This document shows positions 14,733 through 24,003 of a stretch of DNA of 41,751 nt, piece by piece. The position numbers were made by a program, and so were the translations under genes. The DNA is from Clostridia bacterium (lineage in GTDB: Bacteria > Bacillota > Clostridia > Christensenellales > Aristaeellaceae), in assembly GCA_017512805.1 (NCBI GenBank), contig JAFWES010000002.1, positions 1-41,751 on the forward strand. The letters run 5' to 3'. Every line of letters begins with the position of its first letter. Position 1 is the stretch's first letter. Under the pieces are notes generated by a model that was given only the letters and a program-made list of their open reading frames with translations, ran no database searches and was not told where the DNA came from.

Positions 14733-17255
14733 TCAGGGCTGAACCGTTTCTTGGGGGGAGATTTCTTCCGCTTTCTGCTTCAGCAGGTCCCGGACCGCCA
14801 GGACGAGGAACATGAAGCGGGAGGATCCCCCGCCCAGCACATATTCCGTCTGCTGCCACAGGTAGGGCCATTCCTTCAGCTCCGGGAAATCCGGACGGAT
14901 CAGCGCCGTGCCGGACACCACCCCTCCGGGAATGTAGGAGCCGTCCGCCCGGTTAAAGCCGTAAGCGGCTGTAACGGACCGGGCGCCGATGCCGGAGGCA
15001 AAGGAGACGCTGCGTTCGGGATGGCAGCCCAGGATAAAGCTGAGGGTGTTGAAGCACAGATCCGGCGGGAAGATCTCGGGGAAGGCCTTGTGCAGGTAAT
15101 AGTGCTCGCAGCCCAGCTTCTGAATCATCCAGCCGGCGCCCCAGATATAGGGGCGGTAGGGAACCCTGTAGGGCGAATGGGCCATCTGCCCGTCTTCCTG
15201 CTGCCTGTAGCGGAGAAGGCTCTCCCGGAGGGCGGCGGTAAAAGGCGCGTGACGCAGCTTTTCCGCGGCCCGCGCGGCGATCCACCCCAGCTGTTCCGGC
15301 AGGGAAGCGATCAGATCCGTTTCTTTCAGAACCGCGTCCGCGTAGACGCCTTCGCCCGTGGTCAGGAACAGCTCCGCCGCGGCGTGAACCCGGGCGGCCC
15401 GGGACGCCTGCTCCGCGTCGGAACGGGTGCCGCGGAACAGCGCTCGGGCGGCTTCCAATGCTTCGGCGGACAGGGAAGGGTTAAAATCCGACAGCGCCCG
15501 GGATACCGCCGCGAGGTGCGCCGCGGTGGCCAGTTCCCGGGCCGGGTTATCTTCCGTGAATACCCAGCGGTCATCCTCGCTGCCGGGGACGCCGTCGGTC
15601 ATCGCGGCCGCGTCGCCCAGCAGCACATACTGCCGGAGCGTGGGAGCGATGACCCCCCGGTAAAGCCGGCCCAATGCCTTCCAGCCGCCCAGGACGGCCA
15701 GGGCGCCGTGTTCGATCTGCTGAAGCAGGTCGTTTTTTCCGTCCGGCTGATGGATCTCTACGGTCTTTGTCCCCTGGTCGACGGTGGTGGCATCCCATTC
15801 CACATGGAAGGTTTCCCACATCAGGGCCAGCAGGTAGGCCTCGCCGGACTGGGACTCCACGCGCAGATCGAAATCCCCCGCGTCATGCCATCCGCCACAG
15901 TTCAGGCCGGGAACGCATTCCCCGGGACGGAAGCGGGTCAGGGTTTCCGGGCCCTGACGGTAGCCGTCAAAATGATTCCAGCCCACGGGCGCCATGCGCG
16001 CGTCGTCCATGTGGCACCGGCCGTGCCAGACCCGGTACTTCTCGCTGACGCGCATATGGCACATCTGCACGGGCAGGAAGTATTCCAGCACGGGCTGCCA
16101 TACGCCCCGATCAAAGACGTCCTGCGCGATCCGGAAGACGGAGGACAGGGCGTCCCCGAAGCCGACCTGATAAAGGCCGGGCTCTTTTACGTCCGAGAAA
16201 TCAAAGCAGAGGCAGCGGTAGCGCAGGAAGCGCCCCCAGACGCTTCCATCCCTGCGGAAGCACAGCTCCCGGCCGCCTTTTCCGATGCGCCAGAGGGTGA
16301 AGACCCCGTCCGCGGGACCGCGCGGATCGAGTTCGGCGACGGCCAGCTTCGGCTGCCCCGGCATATAACCGACCTGGGACACCTGAATGCGCGGCGGGCT
16401 GAACCAGCCTTCGACCGCGCTGGGCGTCAGGAGCCACTCCACCGCGTGGGGCCCCTCGGCGGAGAAGGGGGAGCTGAGCACAAACCAGCCGTTGTTGTGG
16501 CTGAGGCGCCCGTCGTAGAGGCGCAGCTCGTTGCCTGCGCTTTCCGCCGTAAAGCGGAGGAGGGGATCATCCGGACAGCAGGTAAAGCAGTGCCCGCAGG
16601 CGTAGGGAGCCGCCGTTTCCTCATCCCCCCGCAGGGGGCTGAAGGCGCGCCCGGTTTCCATCAGGCTGTCCGCGTATCCTTGCGGCAGGCCGGGAAGATC
16701 CCGGCGGCTGCGAAGATAGACGGAGGGGCGGCGGTCCACCGGGCCGACGGGCTGGCTGGGAAAGAGGCCCTGCCGGTCATCCATGATCCAGGGCTTGCCG
16801 AAGAGCAGGCCGGGGAACAGCTCCAGATTGAAGCACAGACGGTCGGCCCATTCCGGCGGGATGCCGGGATCCGCGTCCACGGTGATCCGCAGGGACGCGC
16901 CTTCCGCCCGCACGGTGACGGTGTAATCGAAGGCACAGTCAGGATAAACCATTGGGTTAAATCCGCGCAGATGCCGTTCCTCATCCGGCCAGCGCAGCCG
17001 GGAAACGATGGTTCCTTTTTCCGGATCCACCCGGCGGTCCAGCAGTTTGGGGACGGGCTGCCACTGCCCGGGCGCCGGCTCGAAGCGCACGTCGCCATTG
17101 GCGGCCAGGCGCTCCCCGTGCATCAGCAGGCTGACGCCGCTCTGGTGCCCTTCGGGATAGATATCCTCAAAAGCGATCACGTTTACGCCGTGACGGACGA
17201 AGTATCCGGCCTCCGGATCCAGGAGGAAGCCGGCGGTTTTCCCGTTCTGTTCCAT
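14733..17255 (-). CDS. Glycoside hydrolase family 9-like protein with CelD-type Ig domain
   Basis: An 840-residue protein. Residues 1-~285 form an N-terminal beta-rich region I do not recognise. Residues ~288-375 (PPRIQVSQVGYMPGQPKLAV) match the cellulase N-terminal Ig-like (CelD_N) domain. The rest is an (alpha/alpha)6 barrel with the GH9 motif GGWHDAGDFD (catalytic base pair Asp458/Asp461), NTLSFILGCHPERS, and a late Glu804 in QQTEYVLGG at the place of the proton donor. GH9 enzymes invert beta-1,4-glucan or related bonds. There is no signal peptide, so it is predicted to act inside the cell on imported oligosaccharides, which differs from secreted cellulases. AAAGGAG precedes ATG 17255. It is 17 bases from the upstream gene. 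Confidence 0.8.
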   Translation of the reverse strand: MEQNGKTAGFLLDPEAGYFVRHGVNVIAFEDIYPEGHQSGVSLLMHGERLAANGDVRFEPAPGQWQPVPKLLDRRVDPEKGTIVSRLRWPDEERHLRGFNPMVYPDCAFDYTVTVRAEGASLRITVDADPGIPPEWADRLCFNLELFPGLLFGKPWIMDDRQGLFPSQPVGPVDRRPSVYLRSRRDLPGLPQGYADSLMETGRAFSPLRGDEETAAPYACGHCFTCCPDDPLLRFTAESAGNELRLYDGRLSHNNGWFVLSSPFSAEGPHAVEWLLTPSAVEGWFSPPRIQVSQVGYMPGQPKLAVAELDPRGPADGVFTLWRIGKGGRELCFRRDGSVWGRFLRYRCLCFDFSDVKEPGLYQVGFGDALSSVFRIAQDVFDRGVWQPVLEYFLPVQMCHMRVSEKYRVWHGRCHMDDARMAPVGWNHFDGYRQGPETLTRFRPGECVPGLNCGGWHDAGDFDLRVESQSGEAYLLALMWETFHVEWDATTVDQGTKTVEIHQPDGKNDLLQQIEHGALAVLGGWKALGRLYRGVIAPTLRQYVLLGDAAAMTDGVPGSEDDRWVFTEDNPARELATAAHLAAVSRALSDFNPSLSAEALEAARALFRGTRSDAEQASRAARVHAAAELFLTTGEGVYADAVLKETDLIASLPEQLGWIAARAAEKLRHAPFTAALRESLLRYRQQEDGQMAHSPYRVPYRPYIWGAGWMIQKLGCEHYYLHKAFPEIFPPDLCFNTLSFILGCHPERSVSFASGIGARSVTAAYGFNRADGSYIPGGVVSGTALIRPDFPELKEWPYLWQQTEYVLGGGSSRFMFLVLAVRDLLKQKAEEISPQETVQP

Positions 17256-17272
17256 GGGGACTCCTTTCGGAT

Positions 17273-19033
17273 TCAGCGAAGGATCTTCAGGTGCAGGCTC
17301 TGGCCCGGCGCCGCGGTGACCTCGAAGGCATATTCCGGCGGAGCGGTCCGGGTGAGGGCGCCGTCCTGCCGCTTGCAGGGCGCGGGAAGGAGCACGCCGT
17401 TTTGATACATTCTGCCCGTATCCAGATCCTGCAGGCTTTCACATGCGCCGCGCACCACGATCCGCGCGCGGGAAATCATCGGACGGAAGGAATGGAGGCA
17501 GCAGACGTCGTTGTCCCAGGCGATCAGGCTCCACTTCGGTTCCGCGGAAAGATAGAAGGGCAGGCCCGCGGAAAGCTCCCGGCACAGAATGCCGGTCACG
17601 GCGGCAGGCAGCTTGTACAGATCCGCGAAGTTTTCAGGAACGTTGAGGATCAGCAGCTTTCCGCGGCCGTACAGGTCTTCCGTCAGCACGGGGAAGTTGT
17701 CTTCATCGCACATCAGGAGGATATCCGCCCAGGTGGCGTTGGTCTTGTAATCCAGCGCTTCGAACAGAATCTTCTCATCGCTGTGGGCATGGCGGATGGC
17801 GGCGTAATCAAACTCGCTCAGGTCGACCATATAGCGCCGGCCCGAAACATGCCTGTTGGTCAGCCGTACACTGGTCATCTCCTGAATTCCGCGGTTCCAC
17901 GTTTCCCGCAGGAAGCCGGTGGTAACGACGGCCTTTCCGCCCTTGCGCACATAGGCCTCCAGCTTTTCCACCGCGTCGGGTTTACAGGCGGACCGCTGCG
18001 TCAACAGAACGGAGGGGGCTTCTTCCGGGAAATCCGGAACGGGCTCGAGAACCGCGCCGCACATCCCCAGGTAGCTGATCAGCTGATCTTCGCCTTCCGC
18101 GTCGAAGGGCTCCCAGACCTTCGTGCCGACCGGCCGGCCCGCCTGATCCAGGAAGGCGTCCACCCTGCGCAGGACGCTGTCCATGGCGGGCAGGGCAGGG
18201 GAGGAGAGCAGGGAGGGGAAGTTGAACAGGGTCAGTTCCTTCGCGCCGCCCAGGAAACTGAATTCCGCCTGCTCCAGGAAACGGCTGATATTATCCGCGG
18301 AGCCGCCCAGATCGATCCATCCGCCGCCGTTGCGCCCGGGGGCCGCGTTTTCCAGCAGGCGCATGGCGCTGTAGGATTCATAGCGCTGCAGGTGCTGGGC
18401 GGCATAGAAGGGTTCCCGGGTCTCGGTTCCGGTGTAGATCATATCGAAGATGTCCTTCTGGATGCCGGGATTGTACCCCGTGGCCTGGTGGCTTTCGTAC
18501 CAGTTCGGATACTTGATGATAAAATTCATCCGGGGATTGACCCGCTTGGCCTCCGCGACGATCTCCTCGGAGAATGCTTTCATCTGGGCCTGGCGGAAGT
18601 CCTTCCAGCTCTGCTTTCCCTTGGCCGCGATACACATTTCGCACCGGCAGGAGGTAAAATAGAAGTCGTCCAGAATGATTTCGTCAAAGACCTCGGCGTT
18701 TTCCCGCACGATCCGCAGGTATTCCTGCCGGTGGGCGGGATCCGTATAGCAGAAGGTATCGAAGAGCGCGGGCTTCGGCGCGCCGCCGACCAGCACGGTG
18801 GAGGTAATGCCGCCGGAAACCTGGAGCCCGTATTCCTCCAGCAGGGCTTTGACTTCCTTCAGCCTTTCCACGGGGATATCAACGGTCGCCCGGTGGTTTT
18901 CCACATAGACTTTGGACAGGGGAAGGCAGCGGAGGTATTCCTCCACACCTTCGCGAATCTGCCGGTCCGTCGCGTCCTTCACATAATAGGCATACATGTA
19001 GCTCGCAATGCTGAAATTCCTGTAAGCGTTCAT
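17273..19033 (-). CDS. Putative TIM-barrel glycosidase-like protein
   Basis: A 586-residue protein without a signal peptide. The N-terminal ~330 residues look like a TIM barrel. DEIILDDFYFTSCRCEMCIA followed by AKGKQSWKDFR resembles clan GH-A-like enzymes (compare the Cys-rich loops of GH42-type proteins), with Asp/Glu candidates in the ILDDF strand. The middle (LLTQRSACKPDAVEKLEAYV, RKGGKAVVTTGF) looks like a class I glutamine-amidotransferase-like or beta-galactosidase trimerisation fold, and the end is beta-rich. I cannot assign a family number or a sugar. GGAG sits eight bases before ATG 19033, which is preferred over the ATG at 19048. It is the first gene of the operon with the GH9-like and TolB-like genes, directly behind the promoter at 19115-19144. 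Confidence 0.65.
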   Translation of the reverse strand: MNAYRNFSIASYMYAYYVKDATDRQIREGVEEYLRCLPLSKVYVENHRATVDIPVERLKEVKALLEEYGLQVSGGITSTVLVGGAPKPALFDTFCYTDPAHRQEYLRIVRENAEVFDEIILDDFYFTSCRCEMCIAAKGKQSWKDFRQAQMKAFSEEIVAEAKRVNPRMNFIIKYPNWYESHQATGYNPGIQKDIFDMIYTGTETREPFYAAQHLQRYESYSAMRLLENAAPGRNGGGWIDLGGSADNISRFLEQAEFSFLGGAKELTLFNFPSLLSSPALPAMDSVLRRVDAFLDQAGRPVGTKVWEPFDAEGEDQLISYLGMCGAVLEPVPDFPEEAPSVLLTQRSACKPDAVEKLEAYVRKGGKAVVTTGFLRETWNRGIQEMTSVRLTNRHVSGRRYMVDLSEFDYAAIRHAHSDEKILFEALDYKTNATWADILLMCDEDNFPVLTEDLYGRGKLLILNVPENFADLYKLPAAVTGILCRELSAGLPFYLSAEPKWSLIAWDNDVCCLHSFRPMISRARIVVRGACESLQDLDTGRMYQNGVLLPAPCKRQDGALTRTAPPEYAFEVTAAPGQSLHLKILR

Positions 19034-19090
19034 CTTTATCTCTCCCATCGCAGATTCATATCGGGGCCATGTCCGCAGACAAACCGGGTC

Positions 19091-19106
19091 ATGAACACGT
19101 GTTCAT
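19091..19106. promoter_or_regulatory. 16-bp perfect palindromic operator
   Basis: ATGAACACGTGTTCAT is its own reverse complement. It lies directly downstream of the -10 box at 19115-19120, just past the expected start point of the carbohydrate operon. An even palindrome with a central CG is typical of LacI/GalR-family operators. No such regulator is encoded in the window. Confidence 0.6.
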
Positions 19107-19114
19107 ATGCATGC

Positions 19115-19144
19115 ATTATAAGCTTGGCACCTGCTTTAAGTCAA
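19115..19144 (-). promoter_or_regulatory. Strong SigA-type promoter of the carbohydrate operon
   Basis: Minus-strand TTGACT (19139-19144), 18-bp spacer, perfect TATAAT (19115-19120), leading to the gene at 19033 with a leader of about 75 bases that carries the palindrome at 19091-19106. Confidence 0.8.
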
Positions 19145-19236
19145 TACACTTTTGTTCGTTTTCCGGCAAAAAATGTCTGCCCGCCGCCGAATCGAAGGAC
19201 GTTTTGGAACATTGACTTAGAGTATACTTAAAACCG

Positions 19237-19266
19237 GGCTGCCCGGCCCGTTCCGGGGCCGGAGCC
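19237..19266 (-). terminator. Terminator of the yitT-ABC exporter operon
   Basis: Inverted repeat with arms GGCT-CCGGCCC (19237-19249) and GGGCCGG-AGCC (19256-19266), GC-rich, followed on the minus strand by CGGTTTTAAG. It lies 12 bases after the stop of the ABC gene at 19279. Confidence 0.65.
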
Positions 19267-19278
19267 TGTTTTCCACGC

Positions 19279-21045
19279 TCACTCAAACTGCGCAGCGTAG
19301 AGCTGGTGATAAAAGCCTTTCAGCGCCATCAGCTCCCGATGGGTTCCCTGTTCCACCACATCCCCGTCCCGCAGCACCAGAATCCGGTCCGCGTTTTCGA
19401 TGGTGGACAGCCGATGCGCAATGACAAAGCAGGTCCGGTTCTTCATCAGTTCCCGCATGGCCTTTTGGATTTCCCGCTCCGTCGCCGTATCCACATTGGA
19501 AGTGGCCTCGTCCAGAATCAGCATCGGCGCGTCGTACAGCATGGCGCGGGCGATGGTTAACAGCTGCTTCTGTCCTTTGGAGATATTCCCCCCGTCCTCC
19601 TGAATCAAGGTCTCATATCCCTGGGGCAGCCGCATGATAAAGGGATGAATCCGCGCGGCCTTGGCCGCCGCCACCACTTCTTCCACGGTGGCGTTTTCCC
19701 GCCCGTAAGCGATGTTCTCGAAAATCGTTCCCTGAAAGACCCAGGTATCCTGCAGTACCATGGCATAGGCCCCCCGGACGCTGCGCCGGGTGGCGGTCCG
19801 TATATCCGTCCCGTCAATGGAAATCGTCCCCTTCTGGGGATCGTAAAAGCGCATCAGCAGATTGATGATGGTGGTTTTCCCGGCCCCCGTGGGCCCCACG
19901 ATGGCGATCAGCTTTCCCGCGGGGGCTTCCAGGCTCAGATCGTGCAGAATGGTCTTTCCCGCGTCGTATCCGAAGGACACGTGATCCACGGATACATTCC
20001 CCCGAACATGCTCCAGCGCCTTCGCCCCCGGGACGTCCGCGCCCTCCTCTTCCTCGTCCAGCAGGACAAAGACCCGTTCCGCCGCCGCCAGGGCGGAAAA
20101 AAGCTCGTTGAAGATCTCGGCGATGGCATTGATGGGCCCGGCAAATTTCCGGCTGTACAGCACAAAGGAGGAAATCCGCCCCAGGTCAATGATCCCCCGG
20201 AGATACAGCAATCCCCCCAGCAGGCCGATCAGGCTCAGACCCAGGTTGTTGATGGAGCTCATGGTGGGCCCCATGGTGACCCCGTAGTATTCCGCGTCAT
20301 AAAAGGCGTCCGCCGCGTCCCGGTTGATGCGGTCGAATTTCCCGTCCACCCGGTTTTCATAGGCGTAGGCCAGAATGGTCTTCTGTCCGGAGAGCATCTC
20401 CTCCACAAAGCCGTTCATCCTTCCGTAGCTTTTGGAGCGCCGGGCATAGCGCGGCTGGGTTTTCCGCCGCATATGCACCGTGTAGGCGACGGAGACCGGC
20501 ACCGTCACCAGGGTCACCGCCGACAGGGGCAGAGAGATGGAAATCATCATCACCAGCGAACCCACCACCGTGATTACGCTGGAGAGAATCTGCACGATAT
20601 CCGTGGCCAGGCTGGTGGAAATCACGTCGATATCGTAGCTGACCCGGCTGATGATATCCCCCGCCTGGTGCCGGTCAAAGTAACCCACGGGCAGGCGCAT
20701 CAGCTTATCAAACACATCCTGCCGCATCTGCCGGGCCATGCGCTTGCTGATCACCGTCATCATCAGATTGATGCCAAAGCCCAGGAGGGCCGACCCCGCG
20801 TAGCACAGCAGCATCAGCCCCGCATAACGGCGGACCGCTTCGAAGTTGACCTTTCCGGCGCCCGCCGCCGCTTCCCGGATGGCGGATCCGGCCAGGCTGG
20901 GGCCCCACAGGTTCAGAAGATTGCTGACGAGGCTCAGCAGCGCCACGCCCAGGATCACGTATTTCCAGGGCCCCAGGTATCCCATCATCCGCAGCAGCGC
21001 GCTCCGGGTATCCTTCGGCTTTTTCATCACCGTATCCCGCGCCAT
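19279..21045 (-). CDS. ABC exporter half-transporter, partner with canonical catalytic glutamate
   Basis: A 588-residue TMD-NBD half-transporter: six TM helices in residues ~30-310 and an ATPase domain after ~345. It has Walker A GPTGAGKT, Walker B MLILDEATSNVD with the catalytic Glu, and H-loop IAHRLST. The signature is NISKGQKQ where LSGGQ is usual. Because each ATP site pairs Walker A/B of one subunit with the signature of the other, this odd signature belongs to the degenerate site of the heterodimer formed with the adjacent gene product. Families of this type (BmrCD, TM287/288) export drugs, lipids or peptides; the cargo here is unknown. The start is one base after the partner's stop, with GGAGGAGG upstream. 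Confidence 0.93.
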   Translation of the reverse strand: MARDTVMKKPKDTRSALLRMMGYLGPWKYVILGVALLSLVSNLLNLWGPSLAGSAIREAAAGAGKVNFEAVRRYAGLMLLCYAGSALLGFGINLMMTVISKRMARQMRQDVFDKLMRLPVGYFDRHQAGDIISRVSYDIDVISTSLATDIVQILSSVITVVGSLVMMISISLPLSAVTLVTVPVSVAYTVHMRRKTQPRYARRSKSYGRMNGFVEEMLSGQKTILAYAYENRVDGKFDRINRDAADAFYDAEYYGVTMGPTMSSINNLGLSLIGLLGGLLYLRGIIDLGRISSFVLYSRKFAGPINAIAEIFNELFSALAAAERVFVLLDEEEEGADVPGAKALEHVRGNVSVDHVSFGYDAGKTILHDLSLEAPAGKLIAIVGPTGAGKTTIINLLMRFYDPQKGTISIDGTDIRTATRRSVRGAYAMVLQDTWVFQGTIFENIAYGRENATVEEVVAAAKAARIHPFIMRLPQGYETLIQEDGGNISKGQKQLLTIARAMLYDAPMLILDEATSNVDTATEREIQKAMRELMKNRTCFVIAHRLSTIENADRILVLRDGDVVEQGTHRELMALKGFYHQLYAAQFE

Positions 21046-21046
21046 C

Positions 21047-22813
21047 CTACGACACCTCCTCCCGCATCTGCGTCCGGTAGATGTCCCGGTACGCGGGGCA
21101 GGCAGCCATCAGCTCTTCGTGGGTGCCCCGGCCGATCATCTCTCCCTCATGCAAAACCAGGATTTCGTCCAGCCCCATGATGGACGATACCCGCTGGGCG
21201 ATGACCACCTGTGTGGCGCCCGAATGATGCGCCCGGATGGCCTTGCGCATCTCCGCGTCCGTCCGGTAATCCAGGGCGGAGGAAGCGTCGTCCAGAATCA
21301 GAATCTCCGGCTTCGCCGCCAGCGCCCGGGCGATCAGGAGGCGCTGCTTTTGTCCCCCGGAGAAGTTGGCGCCATGGATGGCCGCCTCATGGTCATAGGC
21401 ATCCTCGTATTCCTCGATGAATCCCCTGGCCATGGCGTCCCTGGCCGCCAGCCGCAGGGCTTCGTCGTTTACGTCCCGCCCGAAGGCGACATTTTCCCGG
21501 ATGCTGTCGGCGAAGATCACATCGTTCTGGAACACGACGCCGAATTTCCGGTGCAGGGTGTCCCGGTCGTATGCCCGGACGTCTTTTCCGTCCACGAACA
21601 CATGCCCCTCCTGGGGGTCATAAAACCGCATCAGCAGATTGACGATGCTGGTTTTTCCGCTCCCCGTTGCGCCGATGATCCCCAGGCTTCCCCCCCGGGG
21701 CACGGAGAAGGAGATCCCCTTCAGGCACTGCTGACGCTCCTCGCCCAGAAACTGGCCATGCCCGTCCCCGGCCTCATCCGTGTCATAGTTGAAGGTGACG
21801 TTGTCAAAGATCAGCATGTCCCGCGAAGGAGCGGGCTCCGTTTTTCCCTCCGGCAGGGGAGTCAGTTCCTCCGGCATTTCAATGACCTCGGCGATCCGGT
21901 TGGCGGAGGCGTTGGCCTTGCTCATCATCATGAAGATCCGGTTCAGCCCCATGACCCCCATCAGGATCATATTGAAATAGGTCAGAAAAGCCAGAATGAC
22001 GCCGGGCTGGGTCTGCCCGTCGTTTACCCGCCGGGCGCCGATCAGCACCACCAGCATCAGACCCACATTCAAAAGCAGCGTGACCACCGGACCCGGCAGG
22101 CTCATGATCACGCTGGCCCTGACTTCCTGTCCGGCCATGCGGGCGTTGGCCTCCCCGTATTGTTTTTCCTGGTAGGGCTCTTTGCCCAGCGCCTTGACCA
22201 CCCGGATCCCTGTAATGCTCTCCCGCATCAGCCGCACCAGGGCGTCCATCCGTTTCTGCACCTCGTCATACAGCGGGATTCCTTTCCAGGAAATGACGCT
22301 GACCAGCGCGATCATGACGGGCGCCATGACGCAGAGGATCGCGGCCAGCCCCGTATCCATGGTCAGGGTGATGGCGATCCCGCCCAGCAGCATGATCGGC
22401 GCCTGGATTCCCATGGTCTGGATCATGCGGATAAAACTCTGTACGTTATAGGTGTCGCTGGTCATGCGGGAAATCAGGCTGGGAAGCCCGACCCGGTCCA
22501 TCTGCCGCCCGCTCAGGTTCAGCGCCGTGTGGAACAGATCCCGCCGGATGGCGAAGGTCCCTTCCTGGGCGACCCGGACGCTCATCCTGTTGGCCGTTAC
22601 GTTCAAAAAGCGGGTGATGAAGGTCAGCGCCAGCATGACCAGACCCCAGGCCGCCACCGGCAGGACGCCGTCCGCCGAGGGCACCACGTGATCCAGCAGG
22701 TGCTCCAGAACGTAGGGGATCAGCAGCTCCGTCCCCGTCCCGGCCAGCTTGATCAGCATTACGGAAAGCACCAGGCGCTTCCACGGCTGAACATATTTCC
22801 AAATGAGCCTCAT
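21047..22813 (-). CDS. ABC exporter half-transporter, partner with degenerate ATP site
   Basis: A 588-residue TMD-NBD protein paired with the next gene. Walker A is GATGSGKT and the signature is a proper FSGGQKQR. Walker B ends ILILDDASSALD, with Asp in place of the catalytic Glu, and the H-loop is IAQRVSS, with Gln in place of His. Both changes are those known from the non-hydrolysing site of heterodimeric exporters. Together with the partner's ISKGQ signature they place one clean degenerate ATP site in the complex, and the other site should be fully active. The N-terminus lacks a long soluble extension. The ribosome binding site is weak and distant (AAAGG about 14 bases upstream). Confidence 0.93.
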   Translation of the reverse strand: MRLIWKYVQPWKRLVLSVMLIKLAGTGTELLIPYVLEHLLDHVVPSADGVLPVAAWGLVMLALTFITRFLNVTANRMSVRVAQEGTFAIRRDLFHTALNLSGRQMDRVGLPSLISRMTSDTYNVQSFIRMIQTMGIQAPIMLLGGIAITLTMDTGLAAILCVMAPVMIALVSVISWKGIPLYDEVQKRMDALVRLMRESITGIRVVKALGKEPYQEKQYGEANARMAGQEVRASVIMSLPGPVVTLLLNVGLMLVVLIGARRVNDGQTQPGVILAFLTYFNMILMGVMGLNRIFMMMSKANASANRIAEVIEMPEELTPLPEGKTEPAPSRDMLIFDNVTFNYDTDEAGDGHGQFLGEERQQCLKGISFSVPRGGSLGIIGATGSGKTSIVNLLMRFYDPQEGHVFVDGKDVRAYDRDTLHRKFGVVFQNDVIFADSIRENVAFGRDVNDEALRLAARDAMARGFIEEYEDAYDHEAAIHGANFSGGQKQRLLIARALAAKPEILILDDASSALDYRTDAEMRKAIRAHHSGATQVVIAQRVSSIMGLDEILVLHEGEMIGRGTHEELMAACPAYRDIYRTQMREEVS

Positions 22814-22861
22814 CCAAACAAATGCCTGCCTTTCCCCTTCTTTCGCCGCTTTCCTTCCGCG

Positions 22862-23773
22862 CTACCGGTACCGGGAAATCTTCCGGAAATTGCCCAGGGT
22901 TTCGTTCACCGGCATGACACAGGCGAAGGTGTCTTGAAACCGGCTGAGGATCTGCTCCATCTGGGAAATCTGATGATAGCTGATGACGCAGATCAGCATG
23001 GTCTTTCCCTGGTGGGAATACCCGCCTTCCGCCTGCAGGAAGGTGGTGGAGTGATGCAGATCCCGGATGACCGCCTGCGTGACCTCTTCCGGGTGGGAAG
23101 TAATCATCTCCACCCGCCAGGCCCGTTTTCCCGCCTGGATCCACCGGTCGGACACCATGGTGGTCAGGAAAGAGTAGATGATGCACAGCGCCACCGGCTC
23201 AATGTTGTAGTCATACACGAAGTAAGACATGCCGGCGATGGCGACGTTGATCCCCAGCACCACGTGCATCATGGAAAAGCCCGGATACTTTTTATGCACG
23301 AACTGCCCCACGAAGTCCGTTCCGCCGGTAGAGCCGCCCCGGCGGATCGTGATCCCGTAAATGAACCCGTTGATGCATCCGGAAACCACCGGCGCCAGCA
23401 GGGTGGACCGCCCATCCTCGGTATGGTAGATGAACCGGCTCATATCCACGTATTTCTGCATGATCAGCAGCGCGCCCGAAAAGACCAGCACAAAGGTCAG
23501 CGTCCTGGCGGCAAACTGCCTGTTGACGAAAATCCAGCAAATGATGGCCAGCGGGATGTTGAGGAGCAGCGAAAAATACCCGACGCTGAAGTGGAAAAGG
23601 TACTGCAGCATGGTCGCCAGCCCGTTCAGCCCCGAGGGCGCGAAGGAATTCTGCAGGATGAATACCTGATAATTCAAAGCCATCAACACTGCGGCCAGGG
23701 CCAGTGACAGATAGTCCAGCGCGGCCTGCAGTTCCGGGTTCCGGGTTTTTGTCCTGGGTGAAGTCGTGGTCAA
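22862..23773 (-). CDS. YitT family membrane protein (DUF161 + DUF2179)
   Basis: About 303 residues: five or six TM helices (residues ~20-205) followed by a soluble C-terminal DUF2179 domain (~225-300). FAPSGLNGLATML and RRGGSTGGTDFVGQF are the glycine-rich motifs of the YitT/YvjA group, whose function is not settled. No ATG lies at the N-terminus. TTG 23773 is ten bases after GGAG and fits best; TTG 23782 is also possible but is only one base from the GGAG. It leads the operon with the two ABC genes (48-base gap) and may support the same process, but that is only context. Confidence 0.88.
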   Translation of the reverse strand: MTTTSPRTKTRNPELQAALDYLSLALAAVLMALNYQVFILQNSFAPSGLNGLATMLQYLFHFSVGYFSLLLNIPLAIICWIFVNRQFAARTLTFVLVFSGALLIMQKYVDMSRFIYHTEDGRSTLLAPVVSGCINGFIYGITIRRGGSTGGTDFVGQFVHKKYPGFSMMHVVLGINVAIAGMSYFVYDYNIEPVALCIIYSFLTTMVSDRWIQAGKRAWRVEMITSHPEEVTQAVIRDLHHSTTFLQAEGGYSHQGKTMLICVISYHQISQMEQILSRFQDTFACVMPVNETLGNFRKISRYR

Positions 23774-23806
23774 TGTAAACAAGCTCCTTTCCGTTGCTGA
23801 CTGGCT

Positions 23807-23835
23807 ATTCTACCATGGACAGCCATTTTCGTCCA
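23807..23835 (-). promoter_or_regulatory. Promoter of the yitT-ABC operon
   Basis: Minus-strand TGGACG (23830-23835), 17-bp spacer, TAGAAT (23807-23812), about 34 bases before the TTG start. Confidence 0.55.
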
Positions 23836-24003
23836 GCATTGACGAAACCGGCCGTAATGCAATACGAGCATATTCCTACGCAATGGAGAATTGCTTGAAT
23901 TGCATAATTGGTCCTATCCATGGGGGCCTCAGCCTGAGGAGGATCCGGAAGCCTAAACTCAATCAGGAGCAGACAGGGATCTGCTCCGTTTTCATGACGG
24001 ATC

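Noticed and set aside
14673-17405. 910-codon plus-strand open frame
   Set aside because: It mirrors the GH9-like gene in high-GC sequence; composition is Gly/Ala/Arg/Gln-rich without motifs, as expected for an antisense frame.
20846-23707. 953-codon plus-strand open frame spanning the ABC and YitT genes
   Set aside because: It crosses two genes and their boundary on the opposite strand and is rich in His/Gln/Pro; a shadow caused by codon bias.
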